64,000 nt of DNA. It comes from Scatomorpha sp040765295. Its GTDB lineage: Bacteria > Bacillota > Clostridia > Oscillospirales > Oscillospiraceae. Below, one piece after another: positions 8,381-16,759 of this stretch. The position numbers and the translations under genes are program-made. The notes under the pieces were generated by a model. It did not search any database. It had not been told where the DNA came from and saw only the letters and a program-made list of their open reading frames with translations. The stretch is taken from positions 868,001 through 932,000 of the forward strand of contig JAXGSB010000001.1 in NCBI GenBank assembly GCA_040765295.1, read 5' to 3'. How positions within the stretch are numbered: position 1 is the stretch's first letter; the number at the start of each line of letters is the position of its first letter.

Positions 8381-8917
8381 TTATTCGATATATACACTCC
8401 ATTTTTCTAATATTAAGCCAATTTTTATATCATAATTTTCTTTTCCAAATATCACTTCTTTATAGTCTCCATCAACAAAAGCTAATATTTTACTATTAAT
8501 GCGTGGAACAGCAAAAGTACTAATTATCCTACAAATCCCCCCTTCAACAAAAACAATAACTCCGCCCCCTTGATATTTTTCTATCTCTATATATCCAATT
8601 AACCCACCAAAAGTAGCCGTTCCATCTCGATAAGCCAGCTCCGTATATATAGGTACTTTCGACACCCTACCACTATCCAATATTCCTAAATCATAGTCAT
8701 CTAATAGTAATTGAGGTCTTGTAATATTCAACACTTCACACAATAAATCAATCTTTTCGTGTTGAGGCATAGAAGCACCATTTTCCCAGTTCAACAAAGC
8801 AGGGAGAGTTACACCTACTTTTTCTGCTAATTCTGTCTTAGTCATCCCCCTTTTTTCCCGATAATAACTTAAATTTCGACTCACTACTTCAATGTATGTG
8901 GGCTTTTTTCGTTTCAT
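8381..8917 (-). CDS. Phage-type repressor: HTH plus S24-like domain lacking the protease serine
   Basis: 178 residues. Residues 12-65 form a Xre/Cro helix-turn-helix (REKRGMTKTELAEKVGV, LLNWENGASMP). Residues 85-178 have the outline of a LexA/S24 domain (VSKVPIYTELAYRDG, then VFVEGG), but where the usual GDSM catalytic serine is expected the sequence reads EGGICR. It should silence the divergent rightward operon. With self-cleavage apparently lost, induction may occur through a protein partner, as with Stl repressors of SaPIs. That last point is inference. The gene has its own promoter at 8955-8983. Confidence 0.8.
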   Translation of the reverse strand: MKRKKPTYIEVVSRNLSYYREKRGMTKTELAEKVGVTLPALLNWENGASMPQHEKIDLLCEVLNITRPQLLLDDYDLGILDSGRVSKVPIYTELAYRDGTATFGGLIGYIEIEKYQGGGVIVFVEGGICRIISTFAVPRINSKILAFVDGDYKEVIFGKENYDIKIGLILEKWSVYIE

Positions 8918-8954
8918 TTTTAACTCCTTTCATACTTAATTCGTAGTAATGTCA

Positions 8955-8983
8955 AGTGTATCATCTATCTTTCTCTATGTAAA
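8955..8983 (-). promoter_or_regulatory. Promoter for repressor (leftward)
   Basis: On the minus strand, -35 TTTACA (8983-8978), 17-bp spacer, and extended -10 TGATACACT (-10 hexamer at 8960-8955), with the repressor ATG about 38 bases downstream of the -10. Confidence 0.6.
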
Positions 8984-9291
8984 CCCCTTATTTTACTTAT
9001 ATTTTCTTGTGTTCGTAATCGTTTTGCAGTTAAATACTTATCCATACTTAACCACGCCTTTTTGTAAGATAATTAACACTTTACCTTTTTCTGTTGGGTC
9101 TATTTTTTATCTTTTTCAGCTCGTTTTAATCCACCTAACAAAATATTCAAAACCACATAATAAGTTAATGAAATATACTAAATACCCCTAAAATCAATAT
9201 AAAACAAGGGGAAACAATACGAAAATAAGAAAAGCAAAAAGTAACAAAATAGAAACAGAGCAAACTAAATATACACATTCCCCTGATAAAC

Positions 9292-9319
9292 TTGACTAGA
9301 GAAAGAAGGACGGTATAAT
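9292..9319 (+). promoter_or_regulatory. Early rightward promoter of the island
   Basis: TTGACT at 9292-9297 and a perfect TATAAT at 9314-9319 with a 16-bp spacer. This is the strongest promoter in the 578-bp gap between the repressor and the first rightward gene. The 176-base leader is A-rich. A 15-bp direct repeat (AAAAAGTAACAAAAT) occurs at 9236-9250 and 9367-9381, flanking the promoter, and could be an operator pair. A 16-codon lysine-rich ORF begins 4 bases after the -10 but has no ribosome site. I see nothing else in the gap. Confidence 0.65.
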
Positions 9320-9495
9320 AGGGATGAAAACAAAAGAAAAGGGCAAAAACAAAGCTAAACTAAATAAAAAGTAACAAAATCGGAATCAAATTGTATTAAC
9401 AGCAATAACACAGAAACATATAAACAAAGAAGCAAAAAAACTAACTCTAACTTAAATAAAAATAACAAGAAACTAATGTAAAGGAGAAATCAAAA

Positions 9496-9720
9496 ATGGA
9501 AAAAGAAGCTAAAAATTATATGGAAATGGTAAATAAAATGATGAATAGTCCGGATGTTTTTTTATCAATTGCAAAGGTAGCTAAAATCTTAAAAACATGC
9601 CCAAAACGATTAAAGAAGCAGATGGAAGAAGCACCCGAAACTTTACCATTCCCAGTAGTAAAGATAGGTAAAAGAAAACGAGTGCTAAAGACCGATTTTG
9701 TTAAGTTTTTGCAGAGATAA
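9496..9720 (+). CDS. Small HTH protein, excisionase/AlpA-like
   Basis: 74 residues with an AAAGGAG site. Residues 20-74 (FLSIAKVAKILKTCPKRLKKQME ... FPVVKIGKRKRVLKTDFVKFLQR) show the winged-helix layout of DNA-binding excisionases and AlpA regulators: a helix-turn-helix followed by a basic wing. As first gene of the rightward operon it is in the usual place for an excisionase or satellite activator. Confidence 0.6.
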   Translation: MEKEAKNYMEMVNKMMNSPDVFLSIAKVAKILKTCPKRLKKQMEEAPETLPFPVVKIGKRKRVLKTDFVKFLQR

Positions 9721-9740
9721 AAAAGGAGAATAATAAAAAA

Positions 9741-10325
9741 ATGAGTGATTATAAAAAACGAAAGTGGCTAGAAAATGTAACAATCATAGTAGATAGCAGA
9801 GAAAAATCAAACGAGCATATAACCAATGAATTAGACCGCCTAGGAGTTAAGTGGTGTATAAAAAAACTTGATTTCGGTGATTATAGTTTCAATGTTTATG
9901 GCGAAGATTTTTTAAATAAATGTGTTATAGAGAGGAAATCCGGCGTCCTAGAGCTTTACGGAAACACAATAGAGCGAAAAGCAGACCCCAAGACAGGTAG
10001 ATGGATGAATGTGGGAGGCAGACTAGAAGCCGAAATAGAACGCGCAAAAAAGCACAAGGCACAGTTATCTATCCTCATTGAAGGGGTAGAGAGTATGCGG
10101 GAAGTTAAGAATACAGCACTAAGCAAAGAGCAAATCAAGAAATTCAAAAACATTAAAACTTCCGATATTGGAAAACGAGTTTACAGCTGGTTGAGAAAAC
10201 GAGAACAAAATAATTCAGGTGGTTTTAGAATTATCTTCGCGAATCCAAAAGAAACAGCTGCAGCGAGAATTATGGAGGAATTTTACTATTTTACAACCAA
10301 TCATTTTTACAACCTAAAGAAATAA
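9741..10325 (+). CDS. ERCC4/XPF-type nuclease domain protein
   Basis: 194 residues. The XPF-family active-site pattern is visible: Asp18-Ser-Arg20-Glu21 (VDSRE), Gly46-Asp47-Tyr48 (GDY) and Glu64-Arg65-Lys66 (VIERKSG). It is a stand-alone nuclease domain without helicase or HhH repeats, similar to nucleases in phage and satellite replication operons. It probably cuts branched or single-strand/double-strand junction DNA during replication or excision. It lies 20 bases after the HTH gene. Confidence 0.75.
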   Translation: MSDYKKRKWLENVTIIVDSREKSNEHITNELDRLGVKWCIKKLDFGDYSFNVYGEDFLNKCVIERKSGVLELYGNTIERKADPKTGRWMNVGGRLEAEIERAKKHKAQLSILIEGVESMREVKNTALSKEQIKKFKNIKTSDIGKRVYSWLRKREQNNSGGFRIIFANPKETAAARIMEEFYYFTTNHFYNLKK

Positions 10326-10351
10326 TAATAAAACAAGGAGAGAGATTAAAA

Positions 10352-11380
10352 ATTAAAAGTAATATTAAAAATACGGGGAAAAAAAGTCCGATTGATACTA
10401 TTAAATACAATATTTCTATTCCGCGTTTTTTACGAGACACGGGTTTGTGGGATGGGCAAGAGGAGCGAATAGCCTGCCCGATTCATAATGGAAAAGATAA
10501 GAATTTTGCTTTTGATAATAACCAATATAAATGCTACTCCTGTGGAGCTTACGGTGGCGATGTAATCAATTTAGTCATGGATTTATATCAAGTTGATTTA
10601 AAGGAAGCTCTTAGGATGATTGATGATTCATATCACTTAGGAATTTATAATGAAATAACCGAAGCTCAACACATTATAAACAATAAAAAGAAAAATGATT
10701 TTGAAATAACATATAAAGATAAAATAGTTAGTATTGATGAAATTGAAGAGCGAGATTTTACAGAAAAACATAAAAAAAGATTAATAACAGATTATCAATA
10801 TGATGAAAAAAATTATGGGAAAGGATTCATGGAAAATCTATACTTAATTAATCGAGGTATATCCCTAAAAATCCAAAACCTATTTGAAATATATTTTACT
10901 TATGAGCAGGATTATATAGTTAATTTTCCACTAAAAAAGGCTGATGGAAAAGTTGTAGGAGTAGCTAAAAGAAATATATCCACAAAAAGGTATAGATATC
11001 AGAAGGGATGTAGAAAGCCATTATATGGTGAGTATGAATTAAGAAAAATACTAAAAAAGCTTAACAAAGAGAAAGTGGGATATGTGTTTGTAGTAGAGGG
11101 AATGATTGATTGTTTAACATTATGGACTTGGGGATATCCATCTATTGCTCTACATGGTTTAGGCTCCGTTAAACAAATACAAGAACTACTACAGCTCCCC
11201 ACAGAGATGATTATATTAGCTTTAGATAATGATGAAGCCGGTCAAAATGCAGCCGAAAAGTTACTAGATCAATTAAGAGGAAACGGAAAAATAATAGGAA
11301 AACTTGATTGGGGAAATAGTGAATCAAAAGACATTAACGATTTATCTGAAGAAGAATTTAGAAAACTAAAATTTATATAA
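10352..11380 (+). CDS. DNA primase (CHC2 zinc finger and Toprim domains)
   Basis: From the first standard start (TTG at 10445) there are 311 residues, with a CHC2 zinc finger near residues 11-33 (CPIH ... CYSC) and a Toprim domain with FVVEGMID (Glu218) and ALDNDEAG (Asp261, Asp263). The frame is open upstream and reads residues resembling the helix that normally precedes this zinc finger (IDTIKYNISIPRFLRDTGLW). An AGGAGAGAG site lies 9 bases before an in-frame ATT at 10352, so I extend the gene to that rare start codon. It primes island replication with the downstream VapE helicase. Confidence 0.8.
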   Translation: MKSNIKNTGKKSPIDTIKYNISIPRFLRDTGLWDGQEERIACPIHNGKDKNFAFDNNQYKCYSCGAYGGDVINLVMDLYQVDLKEALRMIDDSYHLGIYNEITEAQHIINNKKKNDFEITYKDKIVSIDEIEERDFTEKHKKRLITDYQYDEKNYGKGFMENLYLINRGISLKIQNLFEIYFTYEQDYIVNFPLKKADGKVVGVAKRNISTKRYRYQKGCRKPLYGEYELRKILKKLNKEKVGYVFVVEGMIDCLTLWTWGYPSIALHGLGSVKQIQELLQLPTEMIILALDNDEAGQNAAEKLLDQLRGNGKIIGKLDWGNSESKDINDLSEEEFRKLKFI

Positions 11381-11444
11381 AAGAGAGTAAAAATTGAAAA
11401 AAGAAGAAAGGATATCAAATATTGAAGAAGGAGTATAGATAATT

Positions 11445-13094
11445 ATGTCAGAACCAAAATTAAAGCTTATTGAATTAAAAAACGAAATAAGTGAAAAAGA
11501 ACAACGAGATTATTTAATAGACAAGATTAAAAAAGCAACAAAGCTTGAACTACAGAGTAAGGAGTTTTTGGCGGAGTTTGTTAATATAAAAGACTTTGAT
11601 TTGCAATATGAACTGATAGAGCTAATAAAAGACATTGCTAATGATAGAGGTTGTAAAGGAAGAACCAAAGCATTAATAAATGAGCTACAAACAGTTTCTA
11701 CAACCGATACAAGAGAATTAAAAAGATTATATCAAGATTTAAACCTTAGATTAAATAGATACGGGATTCCAGTAACAACCGTGGGAAACGTTAAAAAAAT
11801 TATACTTCATGACCCGCATTTTAAAAATGTTTGGTACAACGAAGTGACTAATAACTTTGAATATTTAGACAATGTTTTTTGTTTAGAAGAATGGAAGGGA
11901 TATGATAAATCTCTATCTAATGTTTGGGAAGAAGAAGATACAGTAAAAGCTTTTTCTTATATCGAAGAAAAATACCATATGAAAGATGTTAAAAGAGTTA
12001 TCTATGATGCTTTATTATTAGTAGGAAAAGGAGAACGAAAATACAATCCTATAAAAACTATTATTGAGGCCGAACCTTGGGATGAAACAGAAAGATGTGA
12101 AACCTTTTTAATTAAGTGGCTCAATGTAAAAGATACTCCTCTAAATAGAGAAATAAGTCGATTAATGTTTGCTATAGGAATTAACCGCCTCTATAATTCA
12201 GGTTGTCATGCAGAATTTGTATTTATCTTATTTTCGTTAACACAAGGAACAGCAAAAACAGTTTTAACAAAATGCTTGGCACTTGAAGAAGGCTTTATGA
12301 CGGAAATGGAGTCTATTGAGGGAAAAGATAGTTTACAAAAATTATCAGGTACTTGGATTGCAGCCCTTACAGAATTGCAAGCATTAAAAAGAGTTAAAGA
12401 TAGTGAAACATTTAAAGCTTTTTTAACAGCAACAGAAGATAAATTTAGACTTCCTTACGGAAGAAAAGTTGTAAATAAAAAAAGACAAAACATATTTATA
12501 GGAAGTACTAACGAGCGGGAGTATATTTATGACAAAACCGGCGCAAGAAGGTTTTTAAGAATTGATGTGGGAAACACAGCAGAAGATGGAAAACGAGTTT
12601 TTAATAAGCGTTATGAGATTGTACAGGAAGCGAGAATGTGTTGGGCAGAAGCTCTCTTTAAAATGAAAAAAGGGGAAATGCCTACATACTATCCCGACCA
12701 TTTATCTGAGGAATTTGAAGCACTACAACAGAGCCAAATTGTAACCGATGAAATTGAAGGTTTAGTTGAAATGTATTTAAATAGAACAAGAAATAATGAA
12801 ATATGTACTTATGATATTTGGGTTGATGGATTTGGAAGAGAAAAAGATAAAATGCAGCGTAGAGATTCATACAATCTAATAAAAATAATGGATAATATTT
12901 TCAAAAAAGATTGGGAACGAGCAGATGATAAAAAATGGTTTAGTGAATGGGGCAGCCAAAGATACTGGATTCGCAAAGACCCTACTACCCCGAGAAGCCA
13001 GCCTGAACCAGATTACGAAATTCCTGACAGCTTTACCCTACTAGACGACAACAAAGTGGAATATGACGAACATGGTATCCCAGTTGTATTTTAG
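11445..13094 (+). CDS. VapE-family replication ATPase/helicase
   Basis: 549 residues. The C-terminal half (200-440) is the VirE/VapE P-loop domain: WDETERCETFLIKWL, Walker A variant QGTAKT at 267-272, the ALTELQALKR Walker B region and the FIGSTNEREYIYDKTGARRFLRIDV sensor region. VapE proteins accompany primases in SaPIs and small prophages and likely unwind the origin. The Ala in the P-loop (GTAKT) is a variant I recall seeing in this family and need not mean inactivity. The gene is followed by an iteron-like origin region. Confidence 0.82.
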   Translation: MSEPKLKLIELKNEISEKEQRDYLIDKIKKATKLELQSKEFLAEFVNIKDFDLQYELIELIKDIANDRGCKGRTKALINELQTVSTTDTRELKRLYQDLNLRLNRYGIPVTTVGNVKKIILHDPHFKNVWYNEVTNNFEYLDNVFCLEEWKGYDKSLSNVWEEEDTVKAFSYIEEKYHMKDVKRVIYDALLLVGKGERKYNPIKTIIEAEPWDETERCETFLIKWLNVKDTPLNREISRLMFAIGINRLYNSGCHAEFVFILFSLTQGTAKTVLTKCLALEEGFMTEMESIEGKDSLQKLSGTWIAALTELQALKRVKDSETFKAFLTATEDKFRLPYGRKVVNKKRQNIFIGSTNEREYIYDKTGARRFLRIDVGNTAEDGKRVFNKRYEIVQEARMCWAEALFKMKKGEMPTYYPDHLSEEFEALQQSQIVTDEIEGLVEMYLNRTRNNEICTYDIWVDGFGREKDKMQRRDSYNLIKIMDNIFKKDWERADDKKWFSEWGSQRYWIRKDPTTPRSQPEPDYEIPDSFTLLDDNKVEYDEHGIPVVF

Positions 13095-13286
13095 AGCTAA
13101 TTAAACCAAAATCAACTAAAATGCTTATCAAAAGAGAGCACCAACCCCCTACTATAAAAACATATCAAAATTAAGCTAAACCGCACATTAAACATAGACC
13201 AAAAATATACTAAAAAAGAATAAACATAAACAGAATGCAAAACGAAAATATGCAAAAAGTAAATCTAGCTAAATCAAAAAATAATT

Positions 13287-13446
13287 CATTCCTAACTTCA
13301 TTCCCAGCAACATTCCCAGCAGCATAAAAAATAGGTGAAATTAAGAAAACATAAAAATCAAATAAAAAATAGAAAAATACTCGAAAATAAACCTAAAATC
13401 CATTCCTAGCAACTTTCTGGGAATTATTGGGAATGAACTGGGAAGG
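13287..13446. repeat. Iteron-like repeats: candidate replication origin of the satellite half
   Basis: Direct copies of CATTCC(C/T)(A)GCAA-type units occur at 13287-13296, 13299-13310, 13311-13322 and 13401-13412. Inverted copies (CTGGGAATG type) follow at 13417-13425, 13427-13435 and 13438-13446. A very AT-rich stretch lies at about 13490-13560, and two further imperfect units lie at about 13538 and 13628. The array occupies the 730-bp gap after the VapE gene, the same place as the iteron origin of staphylococcal islands. Function is inferred. Confidence 0.6.
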
Positions 13447-13822
13447 AATCTAAAAATCAAAATTATAACTTTTCAGAGAGAGAATCACCAGTATTTACTA
13501 TAATTACATATATATTTATAACTTTTTAGTATATACATTCCTACAATCCTAATATAATACAACTTTAAATGTTTTCAGAGGAGTCCATTTTTGAAACCGA
13601 TAAAGTGCTTGGAAATATTAAGAATGTTGGGAAGAAAACGGTGTAATCTCTCTTTTGACAAGCCGGATAGTAAAAAATAAAAATAGAGAATTATAGGATT
13701 TATTTTTATCTAGTTTTGGCACCATTTCAATTAGTTTTATATTTTTGATTTAGTTAGTATTTATTTTGATTTTATTTATATTTATTTTATTCGTATTTAT
13801 TTTTAAGAAGGAAGTGAAAAGA

Positions 13823-14092
13823 TTGAATATATGTAAAGAAATAAGTTTAGAGAAGTTTGAAGAGGTTAAAAAAGTAATTCCAATGATAATAGAGGATATT
13901 GAAAATTCTGCTTCTGGCCACATAGATAAAAAGGACAGAGATACAATTTCTACTATTTATTGTGATTTGGAATATTTGAATTATATTTTTAGGGATATTT
14001 TAAGTGAAGAGGAAATAGATGAAAACTTAATTGAAATTCTTGCTTGTTTGGTTTTTAAATTATGTGAGCTGGTAGAGAAATATATAAAATAA
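13823..14092 (+). CDS. Small acidic helical protein, unknown
   Basis: 89 residues from a TTG start preceded by AAGAAGGAAGTG; longer starts run into a hydrophobic low-complexity lead with no ribosome site. Predicted mostly alpha-helical (LEKFEEVKKVIPMIIEDIENSA, then IDENLIEILACLVFKLCELVEKYIK). No family recognised. It is the last rightward gene of the satellite half and converges with the Rep gene. Confidence 0.45.
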   Translation: MNICKEISLEKFEEVKKVIPMIIEDIENSASGHIDKKDRDTISTIYCDLEYLNYIFRDILSEEEIDENLIEILACLVFKLCELVEKYIK

Positions 14093-14144
14093 TAGATAAA
14101 AGGTAAAGAGAGCCTGTGAGAAAAAGTCTGTAAATAATATCTAG

Positions 14145-14181
14145 CCTCCTATAGTAAAAAAATACTATAGGGGGTTATTTA
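14145..14181. terminator. Bidirectional terminator between converging operons
   Basis: CCTCCTATAGTA (14145-14156) pairs with TACTATAGGGGG (14163-14174) through 12 pairs including a wobble, followed by TTATTTAT on the plus strand and A-rich sequence on the other side. It separates the two halves of the island. Confidence 0.65.
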
Positions 14182-14196
14182 TATATAGAAAAATTA

Positions 14197-15147
14197 TCAC
14201 GCTCCTTTTTTATCTTTATCACGACTAAAATAACTATCAACTGACTCATATTCTGTTCTATTTCCGTCCTCATCATAGGTTACTACTTTTTTTATTCGCC
14301 GTAAAAAAGCTCTCCAGGATTCTTCGTCATTCTCTTGTATTTCGGAGTATTGTTTTTCAAGAGGCCAATTAGATACGATATAAATCTTTTCGTAACAAGC
14401 GAATTTATTAGCATATCTACTTGGCAGTTCAATAGGATAAATGTCGCAATATAGGAGCATATCTTTTAATTTTAGTGAAGAGCAGAATTCGTCAAAACAG
14501 ATAACAGGTTGACAAGCATATCCGTCAAATGGGTGCAGATAATCAGTTACACGATACACATTTGAATAACCATTATCTTCAAAAACGCCTCTTGTCTTTC
14601 CTGTACCGGTTGCGCCGCTGATATATATGACTTCCAAATCAAGCCTAACCGTCTCTTTAAATCTTTCGGTTAATATTGTTGTTCTTATTTTATCTAGTTT
14701 ATCTATTTGAAGAATGTAATCCTGATTAGCTGCTATTATTTCCGCATTTGTCATACCTTCATAAATCATTCGGTATAAATCGGACATATCAGCTCTTTTT
14801 CCCTTGCTGTCTGGAGGCTGAGTTCCATATTCTTCAAATGTTCCTTCTATTTTCTTCTCTTGCTTACTTTCGTCCAGTTCCCATTTTCCGCATTTTTTTA
14901 TATAATTCACATTTTCCGACACCGAACCCCTGCATTTTTCAATATGTGCCTCAGGGAAATATCGTTTAACCATGCTGAATCTAACACGAGACGAGAAGAC
15001 CATAAAAATATGAGTATGATGAATTGAACCTTGCTCGTCCGACATGCAGAAATAAATTATCGTTTTAAAATTGTCTATAATTGTTTTATTTATATAATCA
15101 TGTGTATAACCCTTTTCTAGTGGTGCATTGATTGTTAGTTGATACAT
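14197..15147 (-). CDS. rep: CRESS-type replication initiator: HUH endonuclease plus SF3 helicase
   Basis: 316 residues. The N-terminal rolling-circle nuclease has motif I YQLTIN (2-7), motif II His44-Thr-His46 (HTHIFMVF) and motif III Tyr82-x-x-Lys85 (NYIKKCGKW) with a single tyrosine. The C-terminal SF3 helicase has Walker A GATGTGKT (178-185), Walker B ICFDEF (216-221), motif C VSNWP (Asn260) and an FLRRI arginine-finger-like stretch near 281-285. This is the domain arrangement of circovirus/geminivirus-like Reps and of related bacterial plasmids. It should nick the origin and drive rolling-circle replication. The ATG is 23 bases from an AAGGAGGAGG site, so a rare upstream start (ATA) is possible. 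Confidence 0.85.
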   Translation of the reverse strand: MYQLTINAPLEKGYTHDYINKTIIDNFKTIIYFCMSDEQGSIHHTHIFMVFSSRVRFSMVKRYFPEAHIEKCRGSVSENVNYIKKCGKWELDESKQEKKIEGTFEEYGTQPPDSKGKRADMSDLYRMIYEGMTNAEIIAANQDYILQIDKLDKIRTTILTERFKETVRLDLEVIYISGATGTGKTRGVFEDNGYSNVYRVTDYLHPFDGYACQPVICFDEFCSSLKLKDMLLYCDIYPIELPSRYANKFACYEKIYIVSNWPLEKQYSEIQENDEESWRAFLRRIKKVVTYDEDGNRTEYESVDSYFSRDKDKKGA

Positions 15148-15180
15148 GTATGATTGTGTGTCTATTAAAACCTCCTCCTT

Positions 15181-15333
15181 GCGTTCAGTTTGTGCAGTTG
15201 TTGTGAACGCGATTATTTTCTCCTCAACCCCTTGAAATCACTAGGTTTCCGGGGATTTTTTATTGTTTGTGCGCGTGTCTTGGTAATACTATTTCGACCC
15301 GCATGGGGGCTTGGCGGCTTCACCGCCGCCCCC
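15181..15333. other. Cluster of three hairpins between Rep and FtsK genes: candidate rolling-circle origin or transfer origin
   Basis: Hairpin 1: GCGTTCA (15181-15187) pairs perfectly with TGAACGC (15204-15210) around a 16-nt loop. Hairpin 2: CCCC..GAAA (15228-15237) with TTTC.GGGG (15246-15254), followed by TTTTTT. Hairpin 3: GGGGGC..GGCGG (15305-15317) with CCGCCGCCCCC (15323-15333), inside the FtsK C-terminal codons and very GC-rich for this island. Hairpin 2 may simply be a terminator. The origin role is inferred from closeness to rep. Confidence 0.4.
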
Positions 15334-16095
15334 TTCTTGTTTACTTTCCCTAGTTAAAGCCGCAATACAAAATTCCTTCATTTTTTCCGTATTTCTAATT
15401 GTAGGGATTTTTACATATTGCATTTCCGAGCCTTGCAATAAAGTAACTCCTTCACCCCTTTTAAATACTCTGTTCCCAATATCCTCAATATATTCTCTAG
15501 GTATCAACATCTCGTAAATACTTTTGATTGGCGCACCTAATATCAGGATAATTCCGAAGTTAAGCCTGCTGCCTGACGGAAAAACAGAAGCATCCGGCCT
15601 TTGTGAAGAGATAACTATTCTTATCCCCAAAGAACGTCCTAACATAAGAAGCTCCGATATTTTCTGCATAACATCATCAGCCTTTTTCTTTTGGGATATT
15701 TGCAGAGCCAGAATATTAGCTACATACTCATCCCAGATCAGTGTTACAGGATTTCTTGATTTATCATCTCCCGATTGCCTTTTTTTCAAAATACCATAAA
15801 CAATTTCTAATGCCTCTATTGACTTATTGTAAGGGAAATACCGAGGGCAACTACGCAAATATGAGAATTGTTCATCCTGTTTGAAATCGGCGAAATAAAC
15901 TATACCGTTATTTTCTGCCTTAGCTATTCGGGCAAGTAGCAGATTCGTTGCATGACTCTTCCCACTTCCGCTCATGCCGCATAAAAGAATGTGGCTGTTT
16001 GTCTGTGTGGAAATATCTGTAATAATAGGTTCTCTCGCTCCGTATCCGTACCATTTGTCAAAATCATACCCAAGAACTAAATTAGAATTCTTCAT
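15289..16095 (-). CDS. FtsK/HerA-type DNA-pumping ATPase
   Basis: About 268 residues from Met at 16095 (MKNSNLVLGYDF); an earlier ATG at 16107 is also possible, and both overlap the preceding gene. Walker A GMSGSGKS (44-51 in the longer form), YFADFKQ, Walker B TLIWDEY (Asp126-Glu127) and SSQRPDASVFP follow the FtsK/TcpA pattern. It lacks its own membrane segments and a gamma domain, and ends in a Gly/Glu-rich tail. With the adjacent membrane protein it could form a split translocase moving single- or double-stranded DNA across the membrane, by conjugation or filamentous-phage-like export. This is inference. Confidence 0.75.
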   Translation of the reverse strand: MKNSNLVLGYDFDKWYGYGAREPIITDISTQTNSHILLCGMSGSGKSHATNLLLARIAKAENNGIVYFADFKQDEQFSYLRSCPRYFPYNKSIEALEIVYGILKKRQSGDDKSRNPVTLIWDEYVANILALQISQKKKADDVMQKISELLMLGRSLGIRIVISSQRPDASVFPSGSRLNFGIILILGAPIKSIYEMLIPREYIEDIGNRVFKRGEGVTLLQGSEMQYVKIPTIRNTEKMKEFCIAALTRESKQEGGGGEAAKPPCGSK

Positions 16096-16678
16096 CGTAA
16101 AGCACACCCCTAGAAGTGGGTTCTCTACCCTCTGCTGAGTACATCACAATTCTATTACCATTTGCCTTACCTCCATATCGGAAGTCTTGGACAAAATGAA
16201 TGTTCATAGCATCGGCAATTTCATCCCTACATTCTTGCCACAATTTCATAGGTATTGGAGAGTAAAATTCCCTAACTGTAACTCCACTTTTCTTATCTTT
16301 TTTCTTGCGGATTAGAATAGGGCTGCCATTTCTAAGCTCCACACCCCTAAACGCCATTTGTAATCTTGCTTCGTCTTTTTTAGCTGTGAAAGTTCCAATA
16401 GTATCAATCAGTAAAAACAATAGCAAAAGAGGTATCAGAATTCCTAAAACCTTTATTACTATTGTGAAAACCAAAACCAAAAGCTTAGGCACATCGACAG
16501 AAAATGCTAAAACAGACTCAACTTTCACCCAGAAATAAACTGTTAATACAATTATAAGTAAAAGAAGAATGTTCAGTAATGGGTAGTTTATCATCTGCTC
16601 TACCCCCAACTTCAAACGGTACAAATTCCTCTTTCTAATCCAGCTCTCTAAAATATATTGATTATTTTCGTGCTCCAT
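16082..16678 (-). CDS. Membrane protein, probable partner of the FtsK-like ATPase
   Basis: 198 residues with two strong membrane segments (about 30-52, LLNILLLLIIVLTVYFWV; and about 65-95, LLVLVFTIVIKVLGILIPLLLLFLL) and a soluble basic C-terminal domain of about 100 residues (GSPILIRKKKDKKSGVTVREFYSPIP). It overlaps the ATPase gene start. The layout resembles the membrane part of an FtsK/TcpA protein split into a separate gene. Family not recognised. Confidence 0.6.
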   Translation of the reverse strand: MEHENNQYILESWIRKRNLYRLKLGVEQMINYPLLNILLLLIIVLTVYFWVKVESVLAFSVDVPKLLVLVFTIVIKVLGILIPLLLLFLLIDTIGTFTAKKDEARLQMAFRGVELRNGSPILIRKKKDKKSGVTVREFYSPIPMKLWQECRDEIADAMNIHFVQDFRYGGKANGNRIVMYSAEGREPTSRGVLYDEEF

Positions 16679-16759
16679 TAAAAACTCCTTTATAAATATT
16701 TCTTTCCTATAACATCCGGGGGCATTGTTGAAACACCCCCAGACATTAAAATACAGTAC

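Noticed and set aside
9324..9374. Sixteen-codon lysine-rich leader peptide after the early promoter
   Set aside because: It starts 4 bases after the -10 with no ribosome binding site and consists of A-rich codons expected by chance in this leader.
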